Assembly: GCA_023853785.1 (NCBI GenBank)
Contig: JAJIRX010000907.1
Span: 1 to 47,166 of the forward strand
Length of the DNA: 47,166 nucleotides
Reading direction: 5' to 3'
From: Psilocybe azurescens
Lineage: Eukaryota; Basidiomycota; Agaricomycetes; Agaricales; Agrocybaceae
In this document: in pieces, positions 1-11,694 of the stretch
Layout: the number at the start of each line of letters is the position of its first letter
Position numbering within the stretch: position 1 is the stretch's first letter
Position numbers and translations under genes: made by a program
The notes under the pieces: model-generated
The model's database searches: none
What the model was told of the DNA's origin: nothing
Seen by the model: the letters and a program-made list of their open reading frames with translations, nothing else

Positions 1-639
1 TTTAAGTAATCATTCAGGTCACATGATATTTGTAATAAATGCAAATTATAAATGCACTCAACAGGAATTGAACCAACAACTTCATATATATTAATTCTAT
101 ACATATTTACCAACTACACTATTATTGCTTGTGGTATTATCAACATTTTATGAATTATATACTATTCTTTACAACACCCAATAATATATTCTGGCACTTC
201 CTCTGAAGCTATACCCACATATTATATATCAAATGATCAGAAAATTGAGGGCAATTCATCTGTAATTACACCATCATCATAATATTATGTCAGCATGTTC
301 AATATACAAAATACTGTAAATTTAAATATATATAGATATTGTAAACTACATTTTGCAACAAAATAGCACTCTGTTAGCTATATATTAATAGTTTTACAAT
401 AATAGAAATTAATGGAATACAAAGATTAATTTTATTCAAGATATTGAGATTATATAAGCACAGATTTATATGAAAATAGGTATTTCTTTATTAGAAAATT
501 TTAATTTTATATAACTATTACATAAACATATTCTCCTGAATTTCACAATTCTAACAATACCAAATTTGTCACAAACTGTTGAGATCTATGTATACTTTTG
601 TGTTATTACTTGGTGAGCTGTAAATAGTATGCTGACATA
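1..639. other. AT-rich DNA without a recognisable gene
   Basis: This stretch is strongly AT-rich and has no open reading frame that I can support. It contains a tRNA-like segment near its left end, described separately, and runs into the first E-family fragment at about 640. Confidence 0.6.
54..128 (-). other. tRNA-like relic (75 nt)
   Basis: On the minus strand a 75-nt segment has tRNA dimensions. An A-box-like TAGTGTAGTTGG and a B-box-like GGTTCAATTCC sit at the expected spacing, and the two 7-nt ends pair at five of seven positions. A D-stem and a mostly paired anticodon stem can be drawn, but the position before the putative anticodon is A instead of the invariant U, and the T-stem is weak. 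I read it as a degenerate tRNA, a tRNA-derived SINE head or a nuclear copy of an organellar tRNA, not as a working tRNA gene. Confidence 0.35.
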
Positions 640-944
640 ATATAGTTCCGCTTGGTACCACTTGGATTCCACTCGGAATTGGGTCTAATTGGGTTTCAAA
701 TTTGATGAATTCCACTTGGATTCCAGTCGGTTTCTGGTCGGATTCTGATCGGATTTTGGTCGGACTTGTTAATAGTGGAACCGGTCGGTACCGGTGGTTC
801 CGATCGGAATCCAGTCGGAATCTGGTCGGAAAAATTTGGACATTTTACTGCTAATTTGGCAGGGACACTGCCAATAAAATTCGATCGGAACCGGTCGGAA
901 TCCGACCAGTTCCGATCGGTACCTGTGGGGAGTGTAAAGACCTC
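640..944. mobile_element. E-family element fragment, CpG-rich subterminal array (E0)
   Basis: The segment is a dense array of short, mutually inverted motifs built on TCGG and CCGA (for example TCGGAATCC, GGTCGGAACC, ATCGGTACC). It ends in a GTGGGGAGTGTAAAGACC terminus. The terminus resembles, in inverted orientation, the ends of the other E elements in this window (AGGTCTTTAC or AGTACTTTAC followed by a C-rich run). Only one end is visible, so this is a fragment. Unlike the later copies, its motifs retain CpG. The two ORFs reading through it are artefacts of the array. Confidence 0.55.
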
Positions 945-974
945 GAAACAAAGTGTTTAATCACAAAACTAACA
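945..974 (-). repeat. 30-bp scrap of the copia LTR terminus
   Basis: This short segment matches the outer end of the complete copia LTRs (the ends at 28,382 and 33,382) except for one missing A in a homopolymer. It abuts the end of the E0 fragment. No other LTR sequence is recognisable beside it, so it is either a truncated LTR relic or a small captured piece. Confidence 0.6.
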
Positions 975-2040
975 TATGGGTATTTATATAAACTAGTACT
1001 TTGTGTGACTCTCTTTTCCCTCAAAACAGCTGAAACCCTTCTAGGCATACTATTGATTAATTTCACATAGTCTTCCTTGGGTATTTTCTCCCACTCCTCC
1101 TGTACTCTATCCCACAACTCCTGGATACTCTTTAAAACATTTTTATATTTTGCAAGGCACATTTTGAGAATATGCCACAGATGTTCAATGGAATTGAGGT
1201 CTGGCAATTGTTCTGGCTGGTCTAGAAGCTCTACTTCATGATATTTAAACCATTTCTGAGCCTTTTTGCATGTGTGCTTGGGGTCATTATCTTGCTAGAA
1301 GATGAAGTTGTCCTGATTGAGGTTGGAATACTCCAGAGTTTGAAAGACATGGTTATCCAAAGTGCTCACATAGAGTTCTCCATCCATTCTGCCTTCTATC
1401 CTGCACTGTAGCCAACACCACTTGTTGTTATAAAACCCTAAATCATCACATGTCCTTTTCCAAATTTGATGATTTTCTGTACATGCTGAGTTTGGAGAGG
1501 AGAACCAGCCTTTTTCCACACCCACTGCCTTTTATCTGATCCAGTGCAATTGATCTCGGTCTCATCTGTGAACATAACACATTTCCAGTCTTCTTCTATC
1601 TAGTGTTCATATCTCTGGGCAAATTCCAAGTGAGCTTTCCTATAGTTCTTAGAGAGGAATGGCTTTTGACCTTGACTCATGCCACAAGATCCTCTATTTT
1701 GAAAGAATTTTGAATGGTTTGGATGAAGATAGATGTGTTAGCAATATTGAGAAGCTGGTGGCAGAGTTGTGTGGCAGGATCAGCTTTTCCAGTGGTAACA
1801 AGTCAAACCAGATGGTGACAGTCATGAGGAGTGAGCTTAGAAGAACAGCCTCCATGGTTTTCCTTCATAGGTAACTCCATCCCAGAGCATATCTCTCAAA
1901 TAGTAGACTTCCCAACACCAAGTTTGGCAGCAATTTTGCAAATAGAATCACCAATCTCCAGCATATAGATGATATTAGAGTACAGTTCAGGAGAGAGGAT
2001 GCATGGCTGTGCAGCAGAGAATAGTGGGGTATAAACCTGG
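975..2040 (-). pseudogene. Tc1/mariner transposase pseudogene
   Basis: Read on the minus strand, the segment shows in order an N-terminal helix-turn-helix region (near 2,010-1,900, with LSPELYSNIIYMLEIGDSI and IAAKLGVGKSTI), a DET motif with the first catalytic Asp (near 1,570), a QDNDPKHT motif with the second Asp (near 1,285) and PDLNSIEHLW with the catalytic Glu (near 1,200). This is the DD34E layout of Tc1-like cut-and-paste transposases. Reading frames change several times, and a TAG stop lies just before QDNDPKHT, so the copy is dead. It lies between E-family fragments on both sides, and no Tc1 inverted repeats or TA duplications could be assigned. Confidence 0.85.
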
Positions 2041-2057
2041 GGAATGTACAGTTTTAG

Positions 2058-2705
2058 CAGTACTTTACCATGCCCCATTCCAAATGGAATGCATGAAATC
2101 CAACTTGATTCCATGATTCCAGTTGGAATCAAGTTGGAATCCAGACCAATTTCAATTGGATTCCAAGTTCATTCCAAATTATTTCATTAAAGAGAGGACT
2201 TAGTGAAATTCACCAAGTCCAACTTTAATTCCACATGGAATGGAATGGGATGTATTACTTATAGTAGATTTATATAATGTTATAATATAATATATTGAAA
2301 ACTATATATTACATTATTATCTACAATGTTATGTACAAACAAGATTCATTATTATTAAAACATAGAGAAAAATAAAAATAGGGTAAGGGATGGTGGTGTT
2401 GGTCATAGTCCCTCCATACATGTTGTGGTGGCCATTGTATGTGTTTTCCATATTGTTGCGTCCATTGCATCTATGGTATGTGTTGTTGTGGCCATCATAT
2501 GTGTCCATGGTGGCTGTCCTACATGTCTGTGGTGGTTGTCATATGTGTCTGTGGTGCCATTGTATCTATCATGCATGGGTCCACACCTGTTGTGGTGCTC
2601 ATGATCGGCCGTGTCATCTGTGCCCATTGTGGTATGGGTGTCTGTCAGGTGGTCTGTACCCATCATTCTTGTTGTTGCAGCTGCCACCCTTGTTTTGCCA
2701 CAGCC
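2058..2705. mobile_element. E-family element, left part (E1), interrupted by KDZ1
   Basis: It starts with CAGTACTTTACCATGCCCC, the E-family terminus, followed by an array of TTGGAATCCAA-type motifs to about 2,270, an AT-rich stretch, then a GC-rich triplet-like region (2,390-2,705). The same order and much of the same sequence occur at 24,010-24,450 in E3. KDZ1 is inserted in the GC-rich interior, and similar low-complexity sequence resumes at 13,039. Overlapping ORFs on both strands in the GC-rich part are low-complexity artefacts. Confidence 0.6.
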
Positions 2706-2960
2706 ACATAGGGCAGCTACATTGTAGCGAGTGACTTGTGCCATAGAGCTTACACAATGTATGTGTGTGACTTGGTGCTATAGAATTCTATAGAACACAC
2801 CTATAGGAAGTAGGATAATATAACATACAATGTAGCAACCCACTTGGTGCCATAGATTTCTATGCATGAGAGAAATTTGACCTGATATCGGCTGCAGTCA
2901 CCGATGTTGCAAACATGGTCCCAAATATATCAGCTGCAGCAACCAACAGCATGGACTTGG
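2706..2960 (+). repeat. KDZ1 left terminal inverted repeat
   Basis: Imperfect inverted counterpart of 12,785-13,038. The outer ~125 bp also align with the KDZ2 TIRs. It contains the palindrome CTATAGAATTCTATAG at 2,778-2,793 and, further in, a GATATC-GCTGCAG-CACCGAT block recognisable on both sides. Confidence 0.8.
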
Positions 2961-3181
2961 TGCCGTATAAATTGGCCACATCAAATTTTGTGTTCAGCTC
3001 AGGATCACATTTTGCTGATATCTGATAAGATTTACTGTTGTATAAATATAATTTGATGCAAAAATCATACTTATGAAACTTCAGCTGGCACGCAGGTAGG
3101 TAAACTCGGCTTTGGCCAATGTTTAAATATAAATGAAATTCAAATAAACAATACAGACAAGGAATGGTACTATCAAATCAT

Positions 3182-5361
3182 TTATAAAACAAACTCCTCA
3201 GCATCATCAGTATCTGCAGCCTGCTGTTCATTGTTGGAATCCCTGATATCTTCCTCAGCTGGCAGCCAGGTATCATCAACAAAATCAAAAAAAGTTGGGG
3301 TAAAGAGACAAGGAAGGGTAATACAAGATGGAGTAACAGAGTCAATGGCCATATGTACAAGAGCTGTACTCATTGAAGAGTCAGCTGGAGAGAGGCACCC
3401 GTCAGATTGAGGGGCAGAGTTAGAATGAGAAGATCGGTCTTCATCTGAAGAATACCATACTGCAGTGAGTTCAGCTAGGCCAGCTGGAGGAGGAATAGGG
3501 ATGGGAAGAATGCCTGAATTTGGTAGATCGGCTGGCGGGCCCAAGCCATCATCAGCACCACTGTCTGAGGAGTCAGACCACACTGCCGTTGCATCAGTAG
3601 CATCAACTATTTCCAAGATATATTGATTTTCCTCAAGTAAATTACAGTCATCAGCCTCAACTGATGAAACCGAGTCAGGACCGGCCACATCAGAAGTGAG
3701 ATCTTCATTGGAAGATATGGCCCAGGCAACTGCAAGGTCAGCAGCTGTAGTATCAACAGTGTGTTGTGGGGAAGCAAAGGAAACTTCCATGGATGACTCT
3801 CGCAACCAGAGTTTGGCCACTTGCACTGCTAAGGACAAGCCTTGATTTGTTGTCGCCTCATTGGTAGATAAAACTTCAGCAGAAGCAATATCATTGTCTT
3901 CATCTTCATCTGAGGACAAATTCCATGCTGCAGCTGCTTCTGCAGCTGTGGAGAGAAAAGCTTGAGAGTTGGGGCTGATTGACTGTCAATGCTGACCGGA
4001 GGACGGTGTGTAATCAGCCCTGAAAATGAACCGTCAATGAAACCAGAAGCTGAATGAGAGCATTGACAGTCATGTGAAAGAGTGTCTGCAGTCCACCATG
4101 TCATAATGCAAACTGTGGGCAATGGAGAGATGATATCAGGCACCGAGCAAACAACATCTGAGTCCCCAGAATCGGCCCCAACAGTAGACGGAACGAACAA
4201 TCCAGTTTGATAAACAGGATCTGGAGACAGCTCCCGTTGATACAAACAACCATTGGGAAGAGAGTCAACATAACCTGAGTGAGGAACTTTGCCAGTTGTC
4301 GGATAATCTGCTAGTTCCTGAAAGTCAATCTGCATAAGTTTGGCCCCCATGTCCATTTCTGCAACAAGATCAGGAGCAACTTGAGATCTGATAGTTGATC
4401 AGCTGCATACTGCACAACCGTCCAGTGATCAACACATCAACAATGGTTTCAGGATAAGCCAATGCAGTGGCTGGTCTGTGTGGGCCCGATGCCAATTGCT
4501 TGGCCATTTCATTGTCGGTTGGTATTGGAGCACCTGTTTGTTGTTCCTTCAAGATGACAGCTTCATGGAGTTGATGATAACCAGCTGCTCGGCACATGCT
4601 TAATTCATAGTCAGCTTTGGTATGGGTATGTGCTGCTCAAGCTGTAGTCGAAAGGGCGAGGAGCTTGTCCCTGAGGCTAAAGGCAAGATTCAGATTTTTT
4701 ACATTGTGGACATACAAGTGGGACTGAGTCGGGCGGATGGTGAGTCGGGACCAAATCTGTGGATCACTGACTTGGTACTGAGTCAGCCAGAACGTCAGGC
4801 AACTTGGTTGCAATTTCACGCAATTCACTGCTTGCATCAACTTTCAAAGCTTCCTGAATTAGAAATCCATTCAGTGCATACTTCAGGTCTACCTCGTCAT
4901 CACCATTCCACCAATTGTTTAGGTATTTGTCCACCAGCCAAACCAGACTGTCCTTATCTATGCCAGCATCCAATAGCTGACAAAAATCATCTGATAATTT
5001 AAGAGGAAAGTGTCCAAGTTGGAGGCCAAGAGTGGATGCTGACAACGACCAAAGAATAATGAGAATGGTGATTGGGAGACCAAGCGCAGAGGCCTGGCCA
5101 ACAAAATATAAAATCACTTCCTACACAGTGAGTGAATCAGCTATATTTTTCATCAGATACATCTGTTACTGACCACTTCAGTAAATAAAAGTGTTGTTTC
5201 CACCCTTGTTGTTCTTTTGTTGACACAGAAATAGCAAGGAGCATGGCCCAAAATCTGGACTCAGCATAGTACACAAGTGCTTGTATATTGATATCCGATT
5301 GATGCTGGATCCCGGCCAATATGGTGAACAGATTGAAGACTGAGATTTCTGTGTTAGACAT
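3182..5361 (-). CDS. Acidic Trp-Ser-Ser-Asp repeat protein, KDZ1 copy
   Basis: Homologue of the gene at 33,667-36,037 in KDZ2, in the same place relative to the element's left end and on the same strand. The N-terminus begins at 5,361 (MSNTEISVFNLF) and is followed by a conserved hydrophobic block with GQASALGLPI and a block with LDAGIDKDS and NNWWN. Towards the C-terminus lie about five copies of an A-x-W-x-x-S-S-D/E motif (AAWNLSSDEDED, VAWAISSNED, AVWSDSSDSGADD, AVWYSSDED), then a conserved ending FVDDTWLPAEED. At least four exons or frame segments are needed, and I cannot separate introns from disabling frameshifts with certainty. CpG depletion suggests an old, possibly inactive copy. The function is unknown; similar proteins accompany KDZ transposases in my recollection of agaricomycete genomes. 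Confidence 0.6.
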
Positions 5362-5427
5362 ATTGGATTGTCTCCAAGGAGTGATCTACATAGATAATCA
5401 ATTTGATTGGAACATTAAATTACATAA

Positions 5428-6295
5428 TCACATGAGCGGCAATACATAACGCTGTGAACTATTTTTAAATGCAGCATCAGTCACCAATGCATATTTATTC
5501 CACATAGTACTTTGCCGATGAGTGTAAGCTTTTGGGCCCGCATGCACACCCTCCATGTTAGCTGTGTTGGCCCACTCTTCTCTCGCGATGAATGAAATAT
5601 TTGATTGTCTATTACATTTCATAAATAACCAGGATAACTTCTTCATGCCACCTATTTTTTGAGCTTGTGCACGGAGCCAATGGACTCTATTAACTATGTC
5701 ATTTATAAGAGAGGCATTTTAATTTGTGATAATAATATACAATGTACATTCCTGATGAAATTGTGTCAAGTCAGGCCCAATCGGCCAATCAATATCGGCA
5801 TTGGCCCCGACCCCAAATAAATATTGATGGCTGGTCCTCCATATCCACGACAACTCCATAGTAGTTGATCCTGTCAAATTAGATTTCCAAATTACAGTGC
5901 TGGCCTTTAAATCATTCTGAGTGAGTTTACAGAATATATCTAGAAATTGTCTATTGCAATCCAGTGCAACAAGTCGAGACCAACAGGTTGAGTAAATGCG
6001 AGCATGTAAAACTTTATCATAACTCAGTAATTTTACTCTTTTTTGGCCATTGGAGCGAATGCTGGTGTGGCTGTCTTTCCCAATAACATATCAATATAAA
6101 AATGAAATATTGGCCACAACATCACGAATGCGTGTGATTTGATTACAGGCTTGTTGTTTTCTCAATTCCAACTCCAAAGGAGTGTATTCTTCAGGGACAT
6201 TGAAATTGGATGGCAATGGAAGAATCTGGCATTCAACAAAAATAACAGTTGGGACCCGCTGGCCATGAACAGACTTGGGGTTGTCATTCGCGTTG
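5428..6295 (-). pseudogene. KDZ transposase, C-terminal remnant
   Basis: The minus-strand translation matches the C-terminal part of the KDZ2 transposase: ELRKQQACNQITRIRD, the region around WLRA and the HRQSTMWNKYAL motif, ending at 5,428. The matching segment of KDZ2 ends at 36,104. Homology stops near 6,295, so the cysteine cluster and the catalytic core are absent. It lies 66 bp upstream of the acidic-protein gene, the same spacing as in KDZ2. The remnant cannot encode a working transposase. Confidence 0.75.
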
Positions 6296-8040
6296 AACTA
6301 CATAGTGTGTGATTTGATATATAAATTGAAAACCAAAACACAAACCAGAGAGGAATGGTCTAGACTAGATAAGACGACTCTCTCCCTGTTGAGTTAAAGT
6401 GAGGGCTGGCTTGGCCACTAGGTTGTGAAGATATATGTGGTCTGAGGAGGGCAGGGACGTATGAAGGAGGAGGAATGGATGAGGGAATATAAAATGCCCT
6501 TGAGTATTTACTGGGAGGAAGCAACCCAACTTGATTGGGGTAGAACAGTGTGAATGAGGAGTGATGACTGTGGAGGGGCCAAATGACTAGATAATTTGTA
6601 GGGATTGATACATGGGCAGGAGTGAGTATGTGGTCTTGATCCTAGTGCACTTCAATCGAGTCCACACCTTCTACAAAGCCAGGAGTAAGGTCTGGTGATT
6701 GAATAATGACTAGAGCAGCCTGGAGTGATAGATGATGAAGGATTGTGCGATGTTTTTGATCCAAGCCTCAAACAGAACAGTGAGGTAAATGAGGGATGAC
6801 TAGGGCGATCAAATGTGACGACCAAAGCGATATTCTTCAGCCAAAAAATCAAACAACGTATAGAGGCGGATAAAGGGTGTCTGGAGCGATGGATGAAGAT
6901 GACAACAAGACCAAAATTGCTGAAAATATTCCGGAGCAATAGAAGCGATGGGGAGTTGAGGATCTTGATGTAGAGGAAGAATGAAGAGTGTGGAGGATGA
7001 TAGGATTGAAATGAACTGGAAAAATTGCTCTGGGATGTGAGAGCGTGAATGGAGGGTTTTCTGCTACAACCCTTGAAGGACGTCTTGATGATCTGGAATA
7101 ACTGTTGAATTTCGTGCTGAATACTGATAGAGATTGAGTGAATGCGTGCTTGGAGTGCTGGACTGAGTACTTGATAACTTGAAATCTTTTCTGTGAAGAA
7201 AGTTGGGGCTTGTAACTTCCTTGTATTCCAAGCGATACTACTACATGGTTTATATACCAGAGAACATAGAAAAATATTTAAAAGAGATCAAGCGTCCAAA
7301 CTATACTAATCATTCTGTAGAACAACACCCAGTAGTCCCATCTGTCAACTACATACAATAGATTGAAGGCTGACGGAGTTTAGGAGTGAAACATAGAAGG
7401 ATGAGTAAATAAGTAACATAGGATGAGTAAGAAGTATAAGCAGGATTATGAAAAGCGAAGTGAGATGAGTAAGAAAGAAGCAAAGCTGAGTAAGTACAAT
7501 AAGCAAGAATGACAAAAGGAAGGAAGGATCAATCATATGAAAGTGTCAGACAATAGAAAAGGAGCCAAAATAGCGAACAAGTACCATGCTAATGAATAGA
7601 ACCAGTCTATTCATGGCACAGCTCAGTCATCCATTACCAAGACTGCTGAGTGAGACAAAGATTTGCTGCATATGTGGAATCCAGTTAAGGACCAAATAGT
7701 TGTAGATGACCAAATGCTGATGATGATGGTGACATATGATGCTGTGCAGTGCTGTGTGTACTAGGATGGATAGGAATGATGTCCAGGAATAAGCTGCGTA
7801 TAGCCTTGAGGTTAGAAATAGATAGACGATTGAATCACTGATAGGAATGTAGCTGATCAAATGGTTGAAGTGGAGATTGAAAGTTGTAATGGAGATTGAA
7901 GTGGACTGTGAATGGACTTCAACATTGAATATTGAGGGATGTACTTCAGATAAAAATGCGAAATAATAACCCTGGCTTCTGCATGCAATGGGGAGTCAAG
8001 ACAGACACTCTAAGCTTATAGATAAATCTCATATCCAATC
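6296..8040. other. KDZ1 interior without a recognisable gene
   Basis: Purine-rich DNA (GATGA/GAGTGA-like words on the plus strand) with weak, diverged internal repetition and no convincing ORF. It occupies the position where KDZ2 carries the transposase core. The minus-strand ORF at 6,652-6,939 shows no recognisable family. Confidence 0.5.
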
Positions 8041-8214
8041 AAAATTGGTGTATGACAGTGCCCAGTGCCCATGCATTCAAATGCCTGTCGCCTGCTGATT
8101 CACCAACAGCGCCCAGTGCCCACGCTTTTGGGCTCCCATACCCTGCTGAGTCGGAGCCAGTGCTGTCTGTGAGCCCCCTCTCCTCCTCTTTATGTTCAGC
8201 ATTCACTGACCCTC

Positions 8215-8640
8215 GTTTTGCAGTGCCATTGCGCCCTGTTTGGTGTGTGACACCCACCCTATCCCCTTTGGATGGCCATAGCCCTCTGTTTTGCATGCTA
8301 CATCTGTCCCTTCCCCCCTCCAGATTGTCACCCCCCCCCCCATTTTGCATGTGACAGCACATTGTCCCCTTTGGACCGCCGTCGCCCTCTGTTTTTGCAT
8401 GTGGCAGCCACCCCATGCCCTTTCCCAGTGCCATTGCCCTCTGTTTTGCATGTCCCACCTATCCTGTCCCATTTCATAGTGCTGTTGCCTTCTGTTTTGC
8501 GTACTATACCCACCCTGTCCCCTTACATGTATGTAGTTCTGTTGCCTTCCGTTTGCATACCACACCTACCCCTTCCCCTTTTGTAGTGCTGTTGCCTCTG
8601 TTTCACAACCACCCTGTCCAATTTTGTAGTGTAGTTACTT
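8215..8640. repeat. ~50-bp minisatellite
   Basis: About eight diverged units of roughly 50 bp share the core CCCTCTGTTTTGCATGT followed by a C-rich CACCCTGTCCCCTTT-like half. Overlapping ORFs on both strands are products of this repetition and are not called as genes. Confidence 0.7.
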
Positions 8641-8880
8641 TCCTATACATACATGTTGTAGTTAGCTTTGTTATCTACTATTTTCAAGCTCTCAGAATGT
8701 CTTGTTTAGCATAAAACAGAAATTTTCATCAGGTTGGACTTAGAATATTTTTAAGAACAGCAGTTTCCAGTGAGAAAGGGCTTATGTAATGTCTGCCCAA
8801 CTTGACAAGTTGCATGATCTGTTATCTCTTCCTTCATCCACCACCATCTAAGCTCATCCTAGTGACCTATCTTCCTTACT

Positions 8881-9213
8881 ATGGCTCCCAAAGCTTCCAA
8901 GAACACTGCTACTGTCCCTAACTCCCCTTCCAAGACTGGTAGAAGCACCAGAAAGCGGGCCAGGGCTGCATCTGCTGTTGATGCCTCTGCTGCACCACCT
9001 GCCAAGAAGGTTGCTGTTGGGGATGAAGAGAGACTGATGGTGAGATTGGTGAAGGTGAATCTGTTGGTATCATGGGCAAGCCAGTCAAGCAAAACAAGTA
9101 AGAAAAATAAAATATTCCTGAATTTGGTACCAATTACACAAAAGAATTTCAAATTACACACCACAGGGCAGGGTTACAACTAGACAAGCAACATGGTGGA
9201 GTAAGTGCTACTG
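8881..9213 (+). CDS. Small basic N-terminal protein, function unknown
   Basis: An ATG at 8,881 opens a Ser/Thr/Lys-rich N-terminus with a basic cluster (STRKRARAASAV, then PPAKKVA) that could serve as a nuclear localisation signal. A plausible GTAAG donor follows near 9,100, with an acceptor ending CACACCACAG near 9,165 and a second donor GTAAGT after 9,198. That would give a small protein whose end I cannot define. No counterpart was found in KDZ2. It could be a real cargo gene or a truncated first exon. I do not recognise a family. Confidence 0.35.
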
Positions 9214-9809
9214 TTTCATTTTGCAAATTGCCAAATGAACCTGAGCTGGGTGGTCGAACATTTCGGGGCTGCCATTGTTCCAATGTTATGTTGGTAACAT
9301 ATATTATGGCTATCTTTCCCTCGATTCAGGTTGTACTAACCACTCATTTGGGCCACCTTTAGCCTGAACTGGATTTTATTTAAATCCAAAGATTGGCCAC
9401 ATCAGCCAGTTGTCTTGTGGCGAGATTACCCTGAGTTTGGAGGTCTTTACTGTCCCCCACCTATTCCAGATGGAATCCAACTTCATTCCTGGAATAGAGA
9501 TGGATTCCATTAGATTCCAGTCTGAAATCTCATATCATACGCCCTGCTATTTTGTATGGGTGAATGAACATGGATTCCAATTGGATTCAATTGGATTCCA
9601 GAAAATAAGCCATTCAAATGGAATATTCCAGTTTCATTCCAATGGAATGGCTGGAATCTATATGGAATCAATTGGAATCCAACTGGAATATCATATATTA
9701 CATTGGGTTTGGTCCAATATAGGTCCATTCCAATGGAATAAGGTGGAATCCAAGTGGAATGATATCCCATTATTTTTATTATATTTTATTATAATTTATA
9801 CTAGTATAG

Positions 9810-9886
9810 AAAAAAAAGACACAAACAAGAATTGAACTCAGGCATCGGAGAAGGCTGAGCGTAAACGGGATAAACCAACTGAGCCA
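9810..9886 (-). other. tRNA-like pol III promoter boxes inside E2
   Basis: On the minus strand an A-box-like TGGCTCAGTTGG and a B-box-like GAGTTCAATTC lie at tRNA-like spacing (about 47 bp start to start), followed by a run of eight T that could stop RNA polymerase III. The acceptor and D stems do not pair, so this is not a tRNA gene. It may be a SINE-like relic or a chance match. Confidence 0.3.
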
Positions 9887-10079
9887 CAAAGGCTTATAGA
9901 AAACAAAAAAATTAGTTAAATACATACTGATACAGCCAAAATTCTCGGCACTGCTCGGCACAGGCCAAACAACAACACGTGTGTGACATGTTGATGCCAT
10001 GTCAGTCCGTTGTTGATTCCAACCCCACCCTTTTTCCTTCCACCACCACCACCGCCTCGTCGGTCGGAGCCAGGCAAGA

Positions 10080-10980
10080 GCCAACCTGACATGACAGAGG
10101 ACAAGAATGACCGCTGATGGCCAAACCAACGAGGATGAGGACAACAGCGACAGCGACAATGAGGACATGGACGAGGACCACAACAAGGACTGCGAGGGCA
10201 AGGGCAAGGGCAAGGACCACAAGGATGACAGCTAGGACCAGGACCGCTGACGGTGAGGACCAAGACACCAGCCTGGACCAGGATGAGGGGTGAGGAGCGG
10301 CGGCAAGAGTGAGGACAGAGGCGAGGGGTGAGGACAGAGGTGAGGGGTGAGGACGGAGGCAAGGGTGAGGATGGCAACGAGGACAAGGGCGACAGCGAGG
10401 GGCAAGTCACGGCAGCAAGGACAAGGACAGCAGCAAGGACAAGGATGTGGACAGTGAGGGCGTGGATGTGGACGGCGAGGACAAGGATGTGGAGGGGTGA
10501 GGATGTGGACAGCAAGGACAAGGATGTGGAGGGTGAGGACAAGGGGCGTGGGCGAGGGTGAGGATGTGGACAAGGATGTGGACAGCAAGGGCGAGGGCAA
10601 GGACAAGGACAACCCACAACAACGGCACCAATGGATACCACCATGGTGATGGCGAAGGCCAGGACAACAGGGCCAATGACAACACGCAATGATGACACCG
10701 ACACATACTGCAACAGGTACGGACCACGACAACCCGCAACAAAGGCACCGATAGGTACCAGGACAGGCATGGCAGATGACGACACTGACACGCACCACAA
10801 CAGGTACATACTGTGACCACACATACCACCACAGCGACAGCAAGGACGACAGGGAGACAACCATGACACGCGATGATGGCAGCGACATGTACCATGACAC
10901 ATACGGACGACACCAACAACAACACCAACATGTACCACGGCAGGTACAGCTGATGACAACACCCAACGGCAACACTGACA
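10080..10980. repeat. GC-rich GGACAAGGATGTGGA-type low-complexity core of E2
   Basis: Irregular tandem repetition of 6-18 bp units rich in GAC/AAG triplets with strong strand asymmetry. It produces long ORFs in several frames, including a 363-residue minus-strand frame of mostly Cys, Ser, Pro and His, which are artefacts. A segment at 10,020-10,100 (CCTTCCACCACCACCACCG onwards) recurs in E3 at 25,390-25,470, which shows common ancestry of the two interiors. Confidence 0.65.
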
Positions 10981-11694
10981 CATACAATGATGGGTACGGC
11001 CAACCACTACATCAATAACATGGATGACAATACCACCAATGTACCCTCTGCCTCCTTTTTCTGTTCTTTTTTTTTTTCTTTTTTATTATGTTTTTATTTT
11101 ATTTTTACCTGTATATAATCATGTAGTATATAGTTTTTAATATATTATATTACATTGTCACATAAATTTAAGCTAAGATTAAAGTATTCCAGTTGGAATC
11201 CAATTGGATTCCATTCCATGTGAATTTAAAGTTGGACTTAGTGAAATTCACAAAGTTTTATTGAATGAAATAAGCTGGAATGAACTTGGATTCCAGTTGG
11301 AATGGGCTCATTCCATGATTCCCAGCCATTCCACTTGAAACCATTAAATGGAATCAAATTGGAATTGGTCTGGATTCCAACTGGAATTCAACTGGAATCA
11401 TGGAATCAAGTTGGATTCCATGGATTCCATTGGAATGGGTGGGGGACAGTAAAGTACTGTGAGTTTGGCTGTTGGCCATGTCTATTGGGGCCAATGTTGG
11501 CCGTAGTCAACTATTTGGCCACCATGTTCAGGCCGTCATTACTCAACTTTGATGCAGCATGTTGGGGCCGATGTAGCTTATGACTTGGTCAAGTCAGCTG
11601 TGCTCTTCCACTGTAATGATGCAGCTTTTCAGACCTCCCACTGCTCTTTTCACCATTTTTAGATCATTAAAGTCTTTTACTTACTAATTCTTTA

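Larger units (their letters stand above)
9441..11459. mobile_element. E2: complete non-autonomous E-family DNA element
   Basis: The ends are near-perfect inverted repeats of CTTTACTGTCCCCCACC (24 bp with one mismatch), and the element is flanked by the 9-bp direct repeat TGAGTTTGG (9,432-9,440 and 11,460-11,468). Inside each end is an array of TTCCAATTGGAA/TTGGAATCC motifs (to ~9,770 and from ~11,185). These enclose AT-rich strips and a GC-rich centre. There is no transposase. It is inserted in KDZ1. The superfamily is uncertain; a 9-bp duplication would fit MULE-like elements but not CACTA ones. Confidence 0.75.

Noticed and set aside
54..128. Functional tRNA gene
   Set aside because: U33 is missing and the stems are imperfect, so only a relic is supported.
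6652..7860. Minus-strand ORFs with hydrophobic runs in the KDZ1 interior
   Set aside because: They arise from purine-rich, weakly repetitive DNA and show no motif or splice structure.
8039..8714. Overlapping ORFs on both strands in KDZ1
   Set aside because: They are produced by the ~50-bp minisatellite and lack starts or splice sites that make sense.
9916..11007. Long minus-strand ORF of 363 codons and overlapping long ORFs
   Set aside because: It lies in the GC-rich low-complexity core of E2; ORFs run in several frames at once with Cys/Ser/Pro/His-rich composition and no domain.
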